From positions 42,061,521-42,125,520 of the forward strand of contig NC_132914.1 in NCBI RefSeq assembly GCF_047675955.1: DNA of 64,000 nucleotides. Direction: 5' to 3'. Numbering within the stretch: the first letter of the stretch is position 1; each line of letters opens with the position of its first letter. The translations under genes were made by a program, and so were the position numbers. This stretch comes from Chlorocebus sabaeus. Lineage: Eukaryota; Chordata; Mammalia; Primates; Cercopithecidae. The notes beneath the pieces were generated by a model, which was not told where the DNA came from, did no database searches, and worked only from the letters and a program-made list of their open reading frames with translations. Shown here in pieces: positions 61,148-64,000 of this stretch.

Positions 61148-61410
61148 ATATCAGGTGTCATTTATTGAGTGCTTGCCAACATTGAGTGCTTACCTCAACA
61201 TGGTGCTATGTGCCTTACTTCATTTAATCTCCAGAACAAACCCATGAGATAGATATTACTATCACCTTTATTTTCTACATGCACCAATCAAGGCATAGAC
61301 AAAAATGAAATAACATGAAAAGGGTCACATGGCTGGTTGGTAACAGAACTAGTTCTCAGGCCAATGTTTCTGACTTCAATTTTTGTGTTCTTGACCACTA
61401 TGCTAAATTC
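61148..61410 (+). mobile_element. MIR SINE
   Basis: 'gctatgtgccttacttcatttaa', 'ctccagaacaaacccatgag', 'aaagggtcacatggctgg' and 'tctgacttcaatttttgtg' follow MIR. A few bases near 61160-61195 are duplicated ('attgagtgctt' twice). Confidence 0.75.
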
Positions 61411-61414
61411 TTCA

Positions 61415-63650
61415 AGGAGAACGGGGTTTGGCATAACATTAAGCAATTAAAATCTTATTTAAAGATTAAGGATCGCCAACATAAAGAGAAGTCACGTCTT
61501 AAGTATCTAAGCCAACTCAAGCAGGGTATGGTCAAAAAGCCTTTGGTGAGAGTGCTTTTTGTTTGGTGTTTTATTTGTTCATTTTATAACAGAAAAAGAA
61601 TCACCAGTATCTACACTCCTAATTCATACAAAGTTCATTAAAACACATTCATTTATCAAATGTAATTGAATCACTTTTATCACTGGAGACAGTTTCAAGA
61701 TAAGATGTGTCTAGTGAGCATGAGTGCAGATCCCTTAGGCAGATCAACAGAACCCTCCATGAGTATGTGCCCACTTTGCAAAAGCTACCCAATGAGCTAC
61801 TTTGCAGATCTTCCCTTGAAAAATTAAGATTCAGAAAACTGAATTTAATAAGACAGTACAGAACTAGAAGCAAAGCTTCCTTTACTCCAAATTGTTTTTA
61901 TTACAATAAAGCATATTTAATGATTTGTGTACATGAAATTTGCATTTGTTCAGATAGAGCAGAATAAATTCAAAATAAAACTAAAAATTCTTATTGGTAA
62001 AGCAGATGTATCTACAGTTTTTCTTTCTTTTTACATTAGTTTTTATCAGATTGTCTCAGATTTTCTTCTCAATTTCTCCTCTTTTCTCACATAAAGATAC
62101 ATATTTTGGTAATGTCTTTCCACTGTGAGTCATGTTGGTGAGAAAAGGTATGCCATGTCTGAACTGTTCTGAGAATTTTCTCTTGCTTCTGAATTTTTTC
62201 TAGTCTTCCTATGTAAAAATGATATAAATTTATACAAATTTCTGGAAAAATATGCCTTAAAAAACCAAACACTAATGAAATCAGCAGATACATTTTATGA
62301 TGAAAAATGTGCTAATTCAGCCATATCAGGAAATGTAATAGTTTGACTTTAATAATAAATGCTAACTTTGGATAAAACTGGCAAGATAACTTTTTTCTAA
62401 CAAAAATAATTTCTATTATCTATACTATAACAGTAATAAAATAAACTTAAAAAAAATCAACCAACCTCAATCCACTTGAAGTTACTTTTGAAGTAAAACA
62501 ACACTCATGTAGGCCTCATGCTTCATTTTTGTCATTTTAAAACAACACATATTAAAAAGCTACAAAAACACTTAGGGATGCAACTTAAATTTATATTCAT
62601 TTAACAACTCACTAAAATAATTAAAATCTCATCTCATGTTTTGATATGTGGATAACAAATCCATTATTTTGTACACAGAAAAAAAAGCATTTATCGTCAA
62701 AATGTTAGATCTCTTCTTTGATACTATAGCAATTTTTTTTTTCAACTTTGCCATTTGTTAACAGCTTTTTCCCAGTTATAAATATTTTAATTTGATTTAA
62801 GTCAGCAATTGCTTGTAGGGGACTGTCAAATCTTTTAGAGTTATGCTTTACATCATTACTGAAAAATTTGCTTTTAGTATAATAAGACAGCTTTGCATAT
62901 TAATTAGATCATCAGACTCATGTTTGCTGAGGTTTAGCAATCGTGTAATAAATACAATATGGCAGTGATAAAGCTGTAAACCTTGGCACATAGCTTTAGC
63001 TTTCTAATACACTTTACTGAGTTACCCAAGAAATAATCACCCTGCTAAATCCAAGTTAAACACCTGATGGAATATTAGGATATTTAATTAAAAATGAAGT
63101 TATGCTGTACATGTGAGTGATTTTATACAGTGGCTAAAAAAGAAGTCCATGAAAAATTAATTTTGCTCAGTAAAAATCATACACATTGCTCTTTTGTGAA
63201 GTTGGTAAATGAATGCAACCATTCCTACTAAGATACACATGATGCAGAAAGAGAAATGAGGGGAGGGTGTTTCAGAAGAGACTTCAACTAAAGGAACAAG
63301 GGGTGGTAAGTGCAAGACACATTCAGATCGTCTTTCAAAAAGCAAGTAAATCCTATTATTTCATCCTCAGCGATTCCACTGTGATGGCTCAACAGATGGC
63401 CACTGGGGCTGCACAACAATTTCCTTTTTAAGCTATCAGGCCGCATCCAACTCCAGCAGGCCAAATTTAGGCCATTCCTATACTTGGAAATCTTGTCACT
63501 CTGGAAGTATCCTTTAACTTTGGAGAGAAAAATTGCCACAGTCTTCGCTATTAAAGACAACAGGGTTATCTGGCAGTCGAAGGTGGCATAACAAAAGACA
63601 CAGACCTGATGAAGGATGAAGGTATGATGAATTCCTGGGACAAAGCATGG
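61415..63650. other. Intronic stretch, no recognised element
   Basis: About 2.2 kb of AT-rich sequence with no identified repeat or coding region. Opposed open frames at 61649-61967 have no domain. Confidence 0.5.
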
Positions 63651-63654
63651 CATA

Positions 63655-63793
63655 AGAAAAAAGGAAAGCAGGAAGAAAGGAAGAAAGAGAAGGAGGGGAG
63701 AAGGAAGGACAGGAAAGAGAGAGAGAGGAAGACAGGATGGGAAGCAAGGAAAGAGGAAGGAGTGAGAGAAGGGGGAAGGAAGGAAAAGAGAAA
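63655..63793 (+). repeat. GA-rich polypurine tract (GGAA/GAAA)n
   Basis: About 140 bases that are almost all purines on the plus strand, made of GGAAG/GAAAG units. The overlapping open frames are translations of this tract. Confidence 0.92.
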
Positions 63794-63794
63794 C

Positions 63795-63950
63795 ACTGGG
63801 CTAGAAATCAGAAGACCCACGTTCTAGAATGCAGATATGGATCAACAGTGAAACACCTACATAAGCTACGTCGCTTCTCTGTGCCTTAATTACCATATCT
63901 GCCATATGATAGTACACAACTAGATAACTCTGAAAGCTTTCACTAACATT
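63795..63950 (+). mobile_element. MIR SINE
   Basis: 'gaagacccacgttctagaatg', 'ctacgtcgcttctctgtgcc' and 'gataactctgaaagctttc' fit MIR. Confidence 0.6.
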
Positions 63951-64000
63951 CAAAAAAGTCCAGCAAATATGGAAAGAGCCACACCATCTTTTTCCTCATC

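Larger units (their letters stand above)
3203..64000 (-). other. NELL2: NELL2 intron upstream of the EGF exon (partial, over 60 kb)
   Basis: Inferred from the acceptor at 3203-3204. The preceding exon should encode the short fourth EGF module ending PSCET and was not found on the minus strand. The acceptor's intron therefore seems to run beyond the window edge, though a short diverged exon could be missed by eye. Confidence 0.75.

Noticed and set aside
61315..61641. 108-residue plus-strand frame
   Set aside because: Its first third is the 3' part of a MIR and the rest is unremarkable intron.
3203..64000. A second NELL2 exon (fourth EGF, or the EGF before it) on the minus strand
   Set aside because: I looked for antisense of PSCET, CPQGFTG, GYTGNGTTC and similar cysteine-dense patterns with splice sites and found none.
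1..64000. tRNA, snRNA, Y RNA, miRNA hairpins or CRISPR arrays
   Set aside because: No match to the conserved boxes of these RNAs was seen; regular repeats present are microsatellites; CRISPR is not expected in a primate intron.

Overview
This is a non-coding, repeat-rich primate window holding a single recognisable protein-coding exon. On the minus strand, positions 3062-3202 encode a complete calcium-binding EGF-like domain that I recognise as NELL2 (neural EGFL-like 2), about residues 555-601 of the roughly 816-residue protein. It has a good acceptor and donor and is phase 1 at both ends. The rest of the window reads as NELL2 intron: 1-3061 lies downstream of the exon and 3203-64000 upstream. 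I found no second exon, no RNA gene and no bacterial-type feature.

Host: the background is a catarrhine genome (AluJ/S/Y, L1PA, MaLR LTRs, L2, MIR). Two young Alus (28054-28351 and 57251-57548) carry the sequence signature I associate with Old World monkey AluYR lineages, notably GGCTCAAGCCTG, ACTAGCCGGGCGAGGTGG and GAGATCCGGCCACTGC instead of the human AluY forms. I therefore infer a cercopithecid such as a macaque, baboon or guenon relative, not human.

Layout. 1-5 kb: antisense L2, an MLT1-type LTR, the NELL2 exon, an LTR fragment and a MIR. 5-20 kb: sparse old repeats, an AluY at 11.5 kb inside an L1M/HAL1-like ORF1 relic, an L2 split by a MaLR LTR (12.9-14.25 kb), and a 3' L2. 20-30 kb: an L1MA/PB relic containing a 5'-inverted Alu, and a 2.6-kb L1PA 3' end containing an Old World monkey AluY. 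30-50 kb: MER5A, several Alus, an antisense L1 with a target-site duplication, a (TTTC)n microsatellite, L2 relics and an MST-type LTR. 50-64 kb: a roughly 220-bp inverted repeat (91% identical arms) around a DNA-transposon scrap, AT-rich tandem repeats, L1MA, an AluYR, an L1PA copy with 5' inversion and internal deletion, an AluYd-like insertion, and a polypurine tract at the end.

No operon-like cooperation exists here. The interest lies in retroposition and rearrangement: two twin-priming-type inverted insertions, a local inverted duplication that preserves the empty site of a later Alu, a 3'-truncated Alu with clear target-site duplications, and several young insertions likely to differ between monkey lineages. 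I did not find an undescribed biological system. Repeat family names are from memory of consensus sequences and should be read as family-level calls.
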